A stretch of DNA of 46,484 bases from Actinomycetales bacterium (GTDB taxonomy: Bacteria > Actinomycetota > Actinomycetes > Nanopelagicales > Nanopelagicaceae): assembly GCA_018970885.1 (NCBI GenBank), contig JAGWVL010000006.1, forward strand, positions 1-46,484. The letters are read 5' to 3'. Positions 18,606-29,613 of the stretch are shown one piece after another. The notes under the pieces were generated by a model that ran no database searches, had not been told where the DNA came from, and worked only from the letters and a program-made list of their open reading frames with translations. The number at the start of each line of letters is the position of its first letter. Within the stretch, counting starts at the first letter, position 1. The translations under genes were made by a program, and so were the position numbers.

Positions 18606-20122
18606 CTCTTGCGCTTACACATTCAGTCGCGTTACAAGGTTTAGCAGGCCACCTTGTGACAATCGAGGTTGATATTGCAGATGGTTTGCCGGGTTATGCA
18701 TTGTTGGGACTGCCAGATGCTGCCCTCTCTGAATCACGTGATCGGGTCCGCAGTGCAATTGTTAACTGTGGTGAAGTTTGGCCCAATAGAAAGGTAACAG
18801 TTTCGCTCTCACCTGCTTGGTTACCAAAGAGCGGGTCTAGTTTTGATTTAGCGATCTGTATTGCTCTTTTATCCGCGCATGACACGGTACCTCATAACAG
18901 GATTGCTGAACTTCTATTTCTTGGTGAACTGTCGCTGGATGGAAGAATTCGTTCAGTACGTGGAGTTTTACCGGCTTTGATGGCGGCGTACAAAGCTGGT
19001 GTTCGCACAGCGGTTGTTCCTGCAGCAAACTTTGCGGAAGCTCAATTGATGCAATCTATGACCATAGTTCCGATGGAGCATCTGAAACAAGTACTGCGTT
19101 GGTTACGCACAGGAGAGCGTGACGTTGTGCAAGAGATCGATTTACAGTGGGAACAAACCGATACTCGATTAGATTTTGCAGATGTTGCGGGGCAATCGGC
19201 TGCGCGTTTAGCTGCTGAAATAGCTGCAATCGGTGGTCACCACATCTTGTTGATCGGCCCACCCGGTGCCGGAAAAACAATGATCGCCGAAAGAATTCCA
19301 ACGATTATGCCCGCTTTATCTATTGAACAAGCGTTAGAGGTGACAGCGGTTCACTCCATTGCAGGTACGTTAACTCAAAGATCACCTTTGTCTTTGCTTG
19401 CACCTATAGTTTCTCCGCATCACACAACAACACGTATCGCAATGGTGGGCGGAGGCTCGCACGTTATTAAGCCCGGTGCATGTTCGCTTGCGCATCACGG
19501 AGTTCTCTTTATAGATGAAGCTCCCGAATGTGGCCCTGGAGTTTTAGACTCCTTACGACAACCGCTGGAATCAGGCACTGTAACAATCGCCAGAAGTGTT
19601 GGAAATCTAGCCTTTCCCGCCCAGTTTCTACTGGTGTTAGCTGCTAATCCGTGTCCATGTGGAAAGTTCACCGGTCGTGGCCGTAACTGCACCTGCACGT
19701 CACAACAAGTTCGACGGTACTTAGGAAAACTTTCCGGACCATTGATGGATCGCATTGATTTACGGGTGCAAGTCGAGCCCGTTGGAAGAGTTGACATGGC
19801 CCGCAATGAACTGGGTGAAAGTAGTGGCGCCATTAGACAACGTGTCATCGCTGCTCGTAGCGTTGCTGAAAAACGATTTGCCGGAATGGGATGGAGTTTA
19901 AACTCACAAATTCCAGCTCGTGCCTTGCGATCAACCTTTCAACCAGATCGAAAGGCAATGAATTTTCTGCATGATGAGTTAGATAGAGAGCAAATCACGG
20001 CGCGAGGACTTCACAAGATCATCCGAACTTCATGGAGTTTTGCTGATTTACATGGACATCCAGTTCCAACGATGCAGGATGTTCAAGCCGCACATGCTTT
20101 GAGAGGCAAGGTCGAAGCATGA
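18602..20122 (+). CDS. YifB/ComM-type Mg-chelatase-like AAA ATPase
   Basis: LPGYALLGLPDAALSESRDRVRSAI, DFADVAGQSAARLAAEIAAIGGHHILLIGPPGAGKTMIAERIPTIMP, NPCPCGKFT. Confidence 0.94.
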   Translation: MTLALTHSVALQGLAGHLVTIEVDIADGLPGYALLGLPDAALSESRDRVRSAIVNCGEVWPNRKVTVSLSPAWLPKSGSSFDLAICIALLSAHDTVPHNRIAELLFLGELSLDGRIRSVRGVLPALMAAYKAGVRTAVVPAANFAEAQLMQSMTIVPMEHLKQVLRWLRTGERDVVQEIDLQWEQTDTRLDFADVAGQSAARLAAEIAAIGGHHILLIGPPGAGKTMIAERIPTIMPALSIEQALEVTAVHSIAGTLTQRSPLSLLAPIVSPHHTTTRIAMVGGGSHVIKPGACSLAHHGVLFIDEAPECGPGVLDSLRQPLESGTVTIARSVGNLAFPAQFLLVLAANPCPCGKFTGRGRNCTCTSQQVRRYLGKLSGPLMDRIDLRVQVEPVGRVDMARNELGESSGAIRQRVIAARSVAEKRFAGMGWSLNSQIPARALRSTFQPDRKAMNFLHDELDREQITARGLHKIIRTSWSFADLHGHPVPTMQDVQAAHALRGKVEA

Positions 20123-20976
20123 GTGAACAGTTAGCACGAGCTTGTTTATTTAGCGTTGTCGAAGGTGGTCACACATTTTGGTCTGCTGAAATTTCAACTC
20201 ATGGTGCATCTGCGGTATACAACAAGTTACTCAATGGGGGATATGACCCGATCAAGTATGCCAAGTTGATTACCAATCTGCGTGAAGCCAATGGCGATAA
20301 AATTTTGACCGAAATTGATAAACACTGTGCACGTCTTATTTCGCCAGATGATGAAGATTGGCCTCAACAATTTAATGATCTTGCCGCTCCACCCATTTGC
20401 CTAATTTTCAAGGGAAACATCAATGCGCTACACCAATCATCCTTAGCGATAGTTGGAACCCGTAATCCAACATCCTATGGAGCAAGAATTGCTGGAGAGT
20501 TTGCCGCAGGTTTTGCAGATCGTGAATGGGCAATTGTTAGCGGGGGAGCATACGGAATCGATTCCTATGCACATAAAGGTGCACTGATTGCCGAAGGGGT
20601 AACAGTTGCGGTTGTTGCTTCTGGCATTGACATTAACTATCCAGCCGGAAACACCAGACTGTTTGCTGAAATCTGCGAATCAGGGGCGATAGTTACAGAG
20701 TTCATGCCGGGACACAGAGCACTTCCTAATCGATTCCTCACTCGCAACCGTTTAATTGCCGCACTCTCTAAGGCAACCCTTGTCGTGGAAGCTGCTTTTC
20801 GAAGCGGATCATTACGAACTGCACGTGATGCGGCAGAGATCTTTCGACCGGTCATGGCGATTCCAGGTCCAATTAACTCTCCAACAAGTGAAGGTTGTCA
20901 TCGCTTAATTGGTGAAAGAGCGGCAGAGATCGTTACATCTGTCGCAGATGCTGTGGAGTTTATTGGCATAAATTGA
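20119..20976 (+). CDS. dprA: DNA-processing protein DprA/Smf
   Basis: LAIVGTRNPTSYGARIAGEFAAGFADREWAIVSGGAYGIDSYAHKGAL, VVASGIDINYPAGNTRLF, FLTRNRLIAALS; ends shortly after the Rossmann fold. Confidence 0.93.
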   Translation: MSEQLARACLFSVVEGGHTFWSAEISTHGASAVYNKLLNGGYDPIKYAKLITNLREANGDKILTEIDKHCARLISPDDEDWPQQFNDLAAPPICLIFKGNINALHQSSLAIVGTRNPTSYGARIAGEFAAGFADREWAIVSGGAYGIDSYAHKGALIAEGVTVAVVASGIDINYPAGNTRLFAEICESGAIVTEFMPGHRALPNRFLTRNRLIAALSKATLVVEAAFRSGSLRTARDAAEIFRPVMAIPGPINSPTSEGCHRLIGERAAEIVTSVADAVEFIGIN

Positions 20977-20991
20977 TGAGAGAATAAGGCT

Positions 20992-21912
20992 ATGAGTGAT
21001 TTCCGTTCGGGCTTCGTAGCCATTGTTGGCCGCCCTAATGTAGGTAAATCAACCTTAATTAACGCTTTAGTTGGTAGCAAGATCGCAATCACCTCGCATC
21101 ACCCAAATACAACTCGCACAGCTATTCGTGGCATTGTTCATCGCCCTGAATTCCAAGCGGTGCTTGTCGATACACCAGGTGTTCATAAACCAAAGACACT
21201 ATTGGGTCAGCACCTTAATCAAGTTGTAGATCAAAGCATGGAATCTGTCGACATCGTAATTATGTGTATTCCTGCTGATGAAACATCTGGTGCAGGTGAC
21301 ACATTCATTGCGGCAGAGATTGCAAAGCATCCAAAAGCCAAAAAGTTTGCGGTCATTACAAAGACAGATTTGATTTCCAAGGAAAAGCTAGCGATTCGCT
21401 TGCTTGGGATCATGAAGATTGCTGAAGGCTTTGTCTGGGATGAAATCATTCCAGTCTCGGCTGCGGTACATGATCAGGTAGATCTGCTCAATGAACTTAT
21501 TGGTAACAACCTTCCAGCCGGTCCTCAGTATTACCCAGAGGGAACAACAAGTGATCAAGCTATTGAGCAGTTAATCTGCGAGTTCATTCGAGAAGCAGCT
21601 CTACAAGATGTTCGTGAAGAGCTGCCACATTCGATTGTTGTGACAATTGACGAATTCGGTGAGCGAGCGGAAAAGGGTTCACGCCCATTTTTCGATGTTC
21701 ACGCAACGATTCACGTAGAACGCGACACCCAGCGTGCTATTTTGTTAGGACATCAAGGAGCTCGTTTAAAGGAGATAGGAATTCGCGCCCGCGCAGATAT
21801 CGAGCGCGCACTTAATGCAAAGATCTTCCTTGGGCTTCACATTAAGGTTTCAAAGGAGTGGCAGAAGGATCCGAAGTTGCTTGCAAAACTAGGGTTTGGT
21901 GACAGGAGTTAA
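20992..21912 (+). CDS. era: GTPase Era
   Basis: GRPNVGKSTLINALVG, VDTPGVHKPKTLLGQHLN, TKTD, KH-domain ILLGHQGARLKEIGIRARADIERALNAKIFLGLHIKVSKEW. Confidence 0.96.
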   Translation: MSDFRSGFVAIVGRPNVGKSTLINALVGSKIAITSHHPNTTRTAIRGIVHRPEFQAVLVDTPGVHKPKTLLGQHLNQVVDQSMESVDIVIMCIPADETSGAGDTFIAAEIAKHPKAKKFAVITKTDLISKEKLAIRLLGIMKIAEGFVWDEIIPVSAAVHDQVDLLNELIGNNLPAGPQYYPEGTTSDQAIEQLICEFIREAALQDVREELPHSIVVTIDEFGERAEKGSRPFFDVHATIHVERDTQRAILLGHQGARLKEIGIRARADIERALNAKIFLGLHIKVSKEWQKDPKLLAKLGFGDRS

Positions 21913-22784
21913 TAGTTCGTGCTTTTTTCCGGGCTCTTCCTGCTTGCAAGATAAGAACCTATTAAGACGAGCGGTAATCCAATAATGATTCCCGCTGTCA
22001 ATGGCTCCCTCAGAATAATTACACCGAGAACAACGGCAACTGCGGTGTTCAAGTAAGTAACCAATGAACTACGTGCAGGGCCTATCTCTTCCATCACCTT
22101 GAAGAACAGGATAAATGCAAAGGCGGTACTGAAAACTCCGAGCGCAATCAAAGACAACGCTGAATCTATGGAAATGCTAGATGGCCACTGAGCAATTGCT
22201 ACGGGTGCCCAGAAGATTGTTGTGAGCGCCATCGCAAGGCCGTTAATCGCAATACCATCAACCAATGGCAGGTTAGTAGTCACCATTATTACCGCATATG
22301 CATAACCCATCGAAGCCAGAATCACCATGGCAATAGAAAGTGGATCACTAGTTCCGGTAAGGCTTTCAATACCGACAACCAGGATCAAACCAAAGAATCC
22401 AACTACAATTCCAACTATTCGCTTGAACTGCCAGACTGAATGATCCCCTCGCAAAGAGGTAATTATTGTTGCAAAAATTGGTACTGTAGAAACTAACAAA
22501 CCTGCAAGCCCAGAATTAATCTTTTGTTCTGCAGTTGTTATCAAGATCCAAGGACCGATCATTTCCAGAAGTGCATAAAATGCGACAAACTTAAATCCCA
22601 AGACCGCGCCTTTAAACTTCTTGCGATAGATAGCAACGGGAATCAAAATAGTGGCACCAATTAAGGTGCGGCCTGCAACTACTGCTGCAGGTGGAAAATC
22701 TTCCACGGCGACCTTCATCAAGAGGTACGGAATGCCCCATAAAATTCCAACCAAAACAAAGTGGAACAGCGATTTACGGCTCAT
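21909..22784 (-). CDS. EamA/DMT family transporter
   Basis: Ten hydrophobic segments, duplicated EamA-like halves (GILWGIPYLLMK; SSLVTYLNTAVAVVLGVIILREPLT). Confidence 0.85.
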   Translation of the reverse strand: MSRKSLFHFVLVGILWGIPYLLMKVAVEDFPPAAVVAGRTLIGATILIPVAIYRKKFKGAVLGFKFVAFYALLEMIGPWILITTAEQKINSGLAGLLVSTVPIFATIITSLRGDHSVWQFKRIVGIVVGFFGLILVVGIESLTGTSDPLSIAMVILASMGYAYAVIMVTTNLPLVDGIAINGLAMALTTIFWAPVAIAQWPSSISIDSALSLIALGVFSTAFAFILFFKVMEEIGPARSSLVTYLNTAVAVVLGVIILREPLTAGIIIGLPLVLIGSYLASRKSPEKSTNY

Positions 22785-23945
22785 TTATGCAAGCACACGG
22801 CGGTAGAGATCGACAGTCAATGCTGCAACCGCATCCCATCCAAATTGTTTTTGAGCTCGTACACGTCCTGCGGCGCCATACTTTTTGAGCAGATCAGGCT
22901 GCGACATTAAACGTGTAATGGACTCAGTTAAAGCTTTTTCAAATGTAACAGCCTCGCCGATGTAGTCAACAAGTTCACCAGTTTCCTTATCTGCAACAAC
23001 CTCGGGGATTCCACCGACGCGTGAGCCCAAAACTGCGGTTTCACAGCCCATCGCTTCCAGGTTCACAATCCCGAGTGGTTCATAAATTGATGGGCATATG
23101 AATAAATCCGCTGCGGTTAACATGGCGGTTAACTGATTATGGGGGAGCATCTCTTTAATCCACCACACATTGCGGCGGGTTGATTGAAGTTCTGAAATCA
23201 ATGCGGCAACTTCATTGCCGATACCTTCTTCGTCAGGGCTTCCTGCAGCTAATACCAAACCAAATTCAGGTGGAACTTCCTTCCAGGCCCGCAGTAAATG
23301 CGCCAAACCCTTTTGACGGGTAATTCGACCAACAAAGATTGCAAATGGCCCATCTATTCCAAAACTCTTCAATACAGATCCATCATGATTAGGTGCAAAC
23401 TTAGTGGTGTCTACTCCATTGCGAATTGTGACAACCTTTGCTGGATCAATAGCGGGGTATGCCTTCAAAACATCTGCGCGCATTCCATCACTTACTGCGA
23501 TGATTGCACTTGCCGCCTCATAAGCGGTCTTTTCGGCCCATGATGAAATTCGATATCCGCCACCCAGTTGCTCAGATTTCCAAGGACGCAATGGTTCAAG
23601 TGAGTGTGCACTCACGATGTGGGGGATTGCGTGTTGTAGCGCGGCAACATGTCCTGCCATGTTCGCATACCAAGTATGAGAGTGAACAACATCAACATGT
23701 CCAAGATGTGTTGCCATCTCAAGATCAATTGCCAAAGCTTGAACCGCTGGATTTGCATCTGCAAAACCCTCTGGTAGTGAGTAACCAAAAGCATCATCTC
23801 GTTTGCCACCAAAGCAGTGAACATCGACATGAACATCTTTAATAGTGCGAAGGGCTTGCGTTAGTTGGAGGACATGAACGCCAGCGCCACCATAAATGGC
23901 TGGTGGCCACTCTTTAGTAACGATTCCAACCTTTAACGCAGTCAT
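22785..23945 (-). CDS. glgA: Glycogen synthase, actinobacterial GT4-type
   Basis: VGIVTKEWPPAIYGGAGVHV, VVHSHTWYANMAGH, FVGRITRQKGLAHLL, CPSIYEPLGIVNLEAMGCETAVLGSRVGGIPEVV; SD GGAGG before ATG 23945. Confidence 0.9.
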   Translation of the reverse strand: MTALKVGIVTKEWPPAIYGGAGVHVLQLTQALRTIKDVHVDVHCFGGKRDDAFGYSLPEGFADANPAVQALAIDLEMATHLGHVDVVHSHTWYANMAGHVAALQHAIPHIVSAHSLEPLRPWKSEQLGGGYRISSWAEKTAYEAASAIIAVSDGMRADVLKAYPAIDPAKVVTIRNGVDTTKFAPNHDGSVLKSFGIDGPFAIFVGRITRQKGLAHLLRAWKEVPPEFGLVLAAGSPDEEGIGNEVAALISELQSTRRNVWWIKEMLPHNQLTAMLTAADLFICPSIYEPLGIVNLEAMGCETAVLGSRVGGIPEVVADKETGELVDYIGEAVTFEKALTESITRLMSQPDLLKKYGAAGRVRAQKQFGWDAVAALTVDLYRRVLA

Positions 23946-23995
23946 ATCTTTGTATTCCTCTTCCTCCGACAAGGGTGAAAGGCTATCGTTAAGGC

Positions 23996-25219
23996 ATGGC
24001 CAAACTGCAACTTCCGCTCAGCATCGTTCTTGCTGGTGGCGAAGGAAAGCGCTTAATGCCGCTGACAGCAGATCGTGCCAAGCCTGCAGTTCCATTTGGT
24101 GGCTCCTATCGTTTAATTGATTTTGTTTTATCAAACCTTGCAAATGCCAACATGCTCAAAATTGCTGTATTGACTCAATACAAATCTCACTCACTGGACC
24201 GCCACATCACAACAACCTGGCGCATGTCCTCATTACTAGGAAATTACATCACCCCTGTTCCAGCGCAACAGCGTTTAGGACCACGTTGGTACACAGGTAG
24301 CGCTGATGCAATCTTGCAAAACTTTAATTTGATTCAGGATGAAGACCCAAAACATGTCTTAGTTTTTGGTGCAGATCACGTTTATCGCATGGATCCAATG
24401 CAGATGTTTCAACAACATCTTGAATCTGGAGCTGGTGTAACAGTTGCGGCGATTCGTATGCCACGATCTGAAGCTCATGATTTTGGTGTTATTGAATTAG
24501 CAGAGGATGGAATCACCATAAAGGCCTTTCATGAAAAGCCTTCAAATCCACCTGCGATGCCAGGGCATCCAGAGCTTTCATTAGTTTCAATGGGTAACTA
24601 CATCTTTAAGCGTGATGTAATGGAAGAGGCGCTGATTCTTGATTCTGAAGATATTGAATCTCGACATGATCTTGGCGGCAATATCATTCCTTACCTAACT
24701 TCACAAGGTCAGGCGATGGTCTACGACTTTGCCAATAATGTTGTGCCTGGAGAAACAGAGCGCGATAAGGGTTACTGGCGTGATGTGGGTTCAATTGATG
24801 CGTACTACGAGGCACATATGGATTTAGTCTCTGTTCACCCAATCTTTAATCTATACAACCGCCAGTGGCCATTGCTTACCAATCCGCCGTCACTTCCACC
24901 TGCCAAGTTCAGCGAGGGTGGAGCAGCTCATGATTCAATCGTTGGTGCTGGCTCAATCGTTTCTGGTGGAATCCTGCATGGTTCCGTTGTTTCGTACGAT
25001 GTTTCAGTTGGAAAAGCAGCAATAGTTGAAGGCACAGTATTGATGCCTAATGTTCGTATTGGCGAAAAAGCAATTATTCGCAAAGCGATTCTGGATAAAA
25101 GCGTGATTGTAGATCCAGGTGCACAGATCGGTGTTGATTTAGAACGGGATCGTCAGCGATTTACTGTAAGTGAAGGCGGAATTGTTATTGTCGGTAAGGG
25201 TGTCCGCGTTACCGTCTAA
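23996..25219 (+). CDS. glgC: Glucose-1-phosphate adenylyltransferase
   Basis: [78 protein letters not shown]. Confidence 0.95.
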   Translation: MAKLQLPLSIVLAGGEGKRLMPLTADRAKPAVPFGGSYRLIDFVLSNLANANMLKIAVLTQYKSHSLDRHITTTWRMSSLLGNYITPVPAQQRLGPRWYTGSADAILQNFNLIQDEDPKHVLVFGADHVYRMDPMQMFQQHLESGAGVTVAAIRMPRSEAHDFGVIELAEDGITIKAFHEKPSNPPAMPGHPELSLVSMGNYIFKRDVMEEALILDSEDIESRHDLGGNIIPYLTSQGQAMVYDFANNVVPGETERDKGYWRDVGSIDAYYEAHMDLVSVHPIFNLYNRQWPLLTNPPSLPPAKFSEGGAAHDSIVGAGSIVSGGILHGSVVSYDVSVGKAAIVEGTVLMPNVRIGEKAIIRKAILDKSVIVDPGAQIGVDLERDRQRFTVSEGGIVIVGKGVRVTV

Positions 25220-26622
25220 CTCCAGCTTTCTGTGTTGTTCTTAAGCTCTTTGTACCGCGCCATTACATCTGGTGTTGCAACGCTGGTGTGATGAGTAACT
25301 TCTCCTAAATTCCATGTTGGCAGTTCACCTAGTAGGGCCCATGCTGCTTGCTTTGCTGCGCCATCGGCAACATATTCACCAGCTGGTGGAACCAAAACTT
25401 CACGACCAAATAATGCGCTAGCAATTACGGGAACTGCAGGATTTTTCGCTGCACCACCAATCAATAAAATGCGATGAACACCAACACCTAATGCAACTAA
25501 TGCATCAACGGCATCTGCCAATCCTGCAAGCATTCCTTCAACCATTGCACGAGCAATATCCTCTTGATTTGAGTTGCTTAAGTTCATGCCGGCAAAAACA
25601 CCAGTTGCCTTAGGGCGGTTAGGTGTTCTTTCGCCTTCAAAGTAGGGTAGAAGTGTTAAACCATTGGCACCAGGCTTTGCAGCAAGCGCAAGTTGTGCAA
25701 CCTCGTCATGGTTCTTTCCTAAAATTCTGCATGCAGCATCTAAGATTCGTGCGGCGTTTAGTGTGCACACCAAAGGAAGGTATCGCCCGGTTGCATCAGC
25801 AAAACCTGCAACTGCGCCACTTGCATCATGAGTTGGAGTTTCCGAAACTGCAAAAGCGGTTCCGCTTGTTCCTAAAGAAACAATCACATCACCAGGTTGA
25901 GCCTGTAATCCCAAAGCAGCTGCGGCGTTATCGCCGGCACCTGCAGCGATTGGAATACCAGAGACAGTATTTCCGCCAAATTGAGCTGGCTGAATAATCT
26001 TTGGAAGAGTTAACTCATGATCATGACGAAGAGATAGGTGCACAATCTCTTCGCGGTAATGAGAGGTGCTGGGATCAAAGTAACCAGTACCCGATGCGTC
26101 ACTGCGATCGGTAAATAATGTGGATAAATCTGTGCCACCTTGCAATTGCCATGACAACCAATCGTGGGGCAGAGCGATTGCTGCAACACGAGCGGCATTT
26201 TCAGGCTCATGATCTGCCATCCAACGAACCTTAGAGGCGGTGAAAGATGCGACTAACTTTGATCCAACTTTGCGAGCAATCTCTTGATCACCGCCAATTT
26301 CGTGGTTGAGATCATCGGCCTCCTTTGCAGAACGAGTGTCATTCCACAAAAGTGCTTTTCTAATTACTTCACCTTGCGCATCAATTGCGACCATTCCATG
26401 TTGCTGTCCTGCAATAGAAATAGCTTTGACATCATCTATTCCACCAGCATCTGCAAAAGCGTCATGTAATCCACTCAGCCAATGCGCAGGATCAACTTCG
26501 GTGCCATCGGGGTGGGAGGCACGTCCTTGACGCACTAACTCACCTGTATGAGCATCGCGAATAACTACCTTTACAGATTGGGTTGAGGAATCCACGCCGG
26601 CGATGAGTTGTCGATTAGCCAT
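25216..26622 (-). CDS. xylB: Xylulokinase (FGGY family)
   Basis: [63 protein letters not shown]. Confidence 0.88.
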   Translation of the reverse strand: MANRQLIAGVDSSTQSVKVVIRDAHTGELVRQGRASHPDGTEVDPAHWLSGLHDAFADAGGIDDVKAISIAGQQHGMVAIDAQGEVIRKALLWNDTRSAKEADDLNHEIGGDQEIARKVGSKLVASFTASKVRWMADHEPENAARVAAIALPHDWLSWQLQGGTDLSTLFTDRSDASGTGYFDPSTSHYREEIVHLSLRHDHELTLPKIIQPAQFGGNTVSGIPIAAGAGDNAAAALGLQAQPGDVIVSLGTSGTAFAVSETPTHDASGAVAGFADATGRYLPLVCTLNAARILDAACRILGKNHDEVAQLALAAKPGANGLTLLPYFEGERTPNRPKATGVFAGMNLSNSNQEDIARAMVEGMLAGLADAVDALVALGVGVHRILLIGGAAKNPAVPVIASALFGREVLVPPAGEYVADGAAKQAAWALLGELPTWNLGEVTHHTSVATPDVMARYKELKNNTESWS

Positions 26623-26716
26623 GGGGCAAGGCTAGACTGTGCCAGTCAGCGTTGACCACAGGTGGCGGAAAGTATTTGAGCCACACAATCAAACAATAAA
26701 ATTGTTGGAGTAAATC

Positions 26717-27742
26717 ATGCGTATTGGTGTCCTCACTGGCGGCGGAGATTGCCCTGGTCTTAACGCGGTTATCCGCGCAGTAGTTCGTAAAGGTGTAAAA
26801 GAGTACGGTCACGAGTTTGTTGGTTTCCGTGATGGGTGGAAGGGACCGCTAGAGGGTCTAACCATGCCATTGAACATCGAAACAACACGTGGAATCTTGC
26901 CCCGTGGTGGAACAATTCTTGGTTCATCACGTACCAACCCTTTTAAGATCGAGGGCGGCGTAGAAAAGATTAAGGAAAACCTTGAGAAAACTGGCATTGA
27001 TGCGTTGATCGCAATTGGTGGAGAAGACACTCTTGGTGTTGCAACAAAGCTTGATGCGCTTGGTGTAAAGGTGATTGGTGTTCCAAAAACGATTGATAAT
27101 GATCTGAACAATACTGATTACACATTTGGTTTTGATACATCTGTAAATATCGCGGTAGAGGCGATTGACCGTCTGCACACAACAGCAGAATCACATCACC
27201 GTGCATTGATCGTAGAGGTTATGGGACGTCACGCAGGTTGGATCGCTCTTCACTCAGGTCTTGCAGGCGGAGCAACATGTATCTTGATTCCAGAACAGAA
27301 GTTCTCGGTCGACAAGGTATGTGAATGGGTTGAGTCACGTTTCAAGTCTCACTATGCACCGATTATTGTTATCGCCGAAGGTGCAATTCCCCAGGATGGC
27401 GACATGGTGACAAAGGATCAGACGCTTGATGCCTTTGGTCATGTCAAGCTTTCAGGAATTGGTGATTGGCTAGCCGGTCAGATTGAAGAGAGAACTGGCA
27501 AGGAGGCACGAACATCTGTATTGGGACACATTCAACGTGGTGGAACTCCGACGGCTTTTGACCGTGTTCTTGCTACCCGCTTTGGTCTGCATGCGATTAC
27601 AGCTGCCCATGAAGGTGACTGGGGCAAGATGGTTGCGCTACATGGCACCAATATCGCCCGTGTTCCACTGGCATCTGCAACTGAAAAGCTAAAGACAGTT
27701 CCAATAGAGCTATACAAGGAGTCAGAGATCTTCTTCGGATAA
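26717..27742 (+). CDS. pfkA: 6-phosphofructokinase, residues of the PPi-dependent type
   Basis: GVLTGGGDCPGLNAVIRAVV, AIGGEDTLGVA (Asp), VPKTIDNDLNNTDYTFGF (Lys), EVMGRHAGWIAL, LGHIQRGGTPTAFDR; SD GGAG before ATG. Confidence 0.92.
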   Translation: MRIGVLTGGGDCPGLNAVIRAVVRKGVKEYGHEFVGFRDGWKGPLEGLTMPLNIETTRGILPRGGTILGSSRTNPFKIEGGVEKIKENLEKTGIDALIAIGGEDTLGVATKLDALGVKVIGVPKTIDNDLNNTDYTFGFDTSVNIAVEAIDRLHTTAESHHRALIVEVMGRHAGWIALHSGLAGGATCILIPEQKFSVDKVCEWVESRFKSHYAPIIVIAEGAIPQDGDMVTKDQTLDAFGHVKLSGIGDWLAGQIEERTGKEARTSVLGHIQRGGTPTAFDRVLATRFGLHAITAAHEGDWGKMVALHGTNIARVPLASATEKLKTVPIELYKESEIFFG

Positions 27743-27783
27743 TTGCTACTCGCAGTTACTCATAGACACTCTAAACTTCTCCA

Positions 27784-29130
27784 ATGAGCACACACATTGA
27801 CTCCCTGTTCACACCTGGTCTTGTTGCGGCCCAGCAACCAACATGGCCGGGTGGAGCAGAGGGAGAGCCGATCAAGGCGGCGGTGGCTCAGCTCAAAGCA
27901 TTGCCTCCACTTGTCTTTGCTGGTGAGTGTGATGATCTCAAAGCGCGAATTGCGCTCGCAGCCGATGGAAAAGCATTTTGGTTACAAGGTGGCGATTGTG
28001 CAGAAACATTTGCAGCAGCCACCGCAGATTCAATCCGTAACCGTATTAAAACCATTCTTCAAATGGCTGCAGTATTGCAGTACTACTCAAGCCTTCCAGT
28101 AATCAAGGTTGGTCGAATGGCGGGGCAGTTTGCAAAACCTCGTTCCAGCGATTTTGAAACTCGTGGAGAAATAACTTTGCCTGCTTACCGCGGAGATGCG
28201 GTCAATGATATTGAATTTACGGAGGCTGCCCGAACACCAGATCCAATGCGTTTAGTTCGGGTGTACAACACTTCTGCAGCAACCCTGAACTTAGTGCGAG
28301 CATTTACTCAAGGTGGTTTTGCAGATCTTCGCCAGGTTCATGAGTGGAACAAGGGATTCATCCGCGATTCAAAGGTTGGCGATCGCTACGAGCAGATGGC
28401 TAAGGAAATTGGTCGCGCACTTGAATTCATGAAATCTGCAGGAGTAGATCCTGAAAGCTTTAAATCAGTTGATTTTTTTGCCAGCCATGAGGCATTAATA
28501 ATGGAGTATGAGAAGGCTTTGACCCGTATCGATTCACGTACCGGTGATGCATACGATGTTTCAGGTCACTTCATTTGGATTGGTGAGCGCACACGTCAGT
28601 TAGATGGAGCACATGTTGATTTTGCTTCAAAGGTTCGTAATCCAATCGGTATCAAACTCGGGCCGAAATCAACTGTAGAGGATGCACTTGCTCTCATTGA
28701 CAAGTTAGATCCAAACCGCGAGCCTGGCCGAATTACCTTTATTACACGTATGGGTGCCAAGAACATACGCGAGATTTTGCCGGCGCTAGTTGATGGTGTT
28801 ACAAAATCTGGTGCCAAAGTTCTATGGGTGTGCGACCCAATGCATGGAAACACCTACGAGGCACCAACTGGTTATAAGACCCGCAGCTTTGATGATGTTA
28901 TGGATGAGGTAAAGGGCTTCTTCGAAGTTCATAAATCATTGGGAACACATCCTGGTGGAGTCCATATTGAGTTAACTGGTGATGATGTCACCGAGTGTGT
29001 TGGTGGTGGTGAAGAGATTTCACATGAGGATCTAGCTTCACGATACGAGACCGCATGCGATCCACGTCTTAACCACGCTCAATCCCTTGAACTTGCTTTC
29101 CTAGTTGCTGAAATGTTGCGCGATCGCTAA
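27784..29130 (+). CDS. Class II 3-deoxy-7-phosphoheptulonate synthase
   Basis: FWLQGGDCAETFA, VGRMAGQFAKPRS, HFIWIGERTRQLDGAHVDFASKVRNPIGIKLGP, WVCDPMHGNT, GGVHIELTGDDVTECVGG. Confidence 0.95.
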   Translation: MSTHIDSLFTPGLVAAQQPTWPGGAEGEPIKAAVAQLKALPPLVFAGECDDLKARIALAADGKAFWLQGGDCAETFAAATADSIRNRIKTILQMAAVLQYYSSLPVIKVGRMAGQFAKPRSSDFETRGEITLPAYRGDAVNDIEFTEAARTPDPMRLVRVYNTSAATLNLVRAFTQGGFADLRQVHEWNKGFIRDSKVGDRYEQMAKEIGRALEFMKSAGVDPESFKSVDFFASHEALIMEYEKALTRIDSRTGDAYDVSGHFIWIGERTRQLDGAHVDFASKVRNPIGIKLGPKSTVEDALALIDKLDPNREPGRITFITRMGAKNIREILPALVDGVTKSGAKVLWVCDPMHGNTYEAPTGYKTRSFDDVMDEVKGFFEVHKSLGTHPGGVHIELTGDDVTECVGGGEEISHEDLASRYETACDPRLNHAQSLELAFLVAEMLRDR

Positions 29131-29139
29131 TTTTAGCGA

Positions 29140-29613
29140 GTGCCACTTTTCATAACTTCTCACAAGACCCCAGTAGGCACACTCAATTTACTTGCCGATG
29201 ATCAAATTCTGATCGGTGCAAATCTTTCAACTATTTCTGCTTTCAAAGCAGGCAAAGATGTAAAGATTGTTAAATCAATTCCTGTTATCTCTGATCTGAT
29301 TAATGATTACTTTGATGGAGATCTAACTGCGCTTAATGGCATCAAGGTTCGCCAACCAGGAGCACCCTTTTCACAAGCTGCCTGGAAAGCGATGCGCAAG
29401 ATTGCTCCAGGAAAAACCTGGTCATATTCGGATTTAGCGGAAAAAGCAGGCAGCCCTGCAGCGGTTCGTGCAGCTGGTAGTGCATGTGCAAACAACGCGA
29501 TCATGCTGGTTGTCCCTTGCCACCGCGTTGTAAAAACTGGGGGAGCGTTAGGAAATTATGCCTACGGTGTAGATAAGAAGCTGTGGTTATTAACTCACGA
29601 GGGCTTTCTTTAA
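29140..29613 (+). CDS. ogt: Methylated-DNA--[protein]-cysteine S-methyltransferase
   Basis: IAPGKTWSYSDLAEKAGSPAAVRAAGSACANNAIMLVVPCHRVVKTGGALGNYAYGVDKKLWLLTHEG. Confidence 0.94.
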   Translation: MPLFITSHKTPVGTLNLLADDQILIGANLSTISAFKAGKDVKIVKSIPVISDLINDYFDGDLTALNGIKVRQPGAPFSQAAWKAMRKIAPGKTWSYSDLAEKAGSPAAVRAAGSACANNAIMLVVPCHRVVKTGGALGNYAYGVDKKLWLLTHEGFL

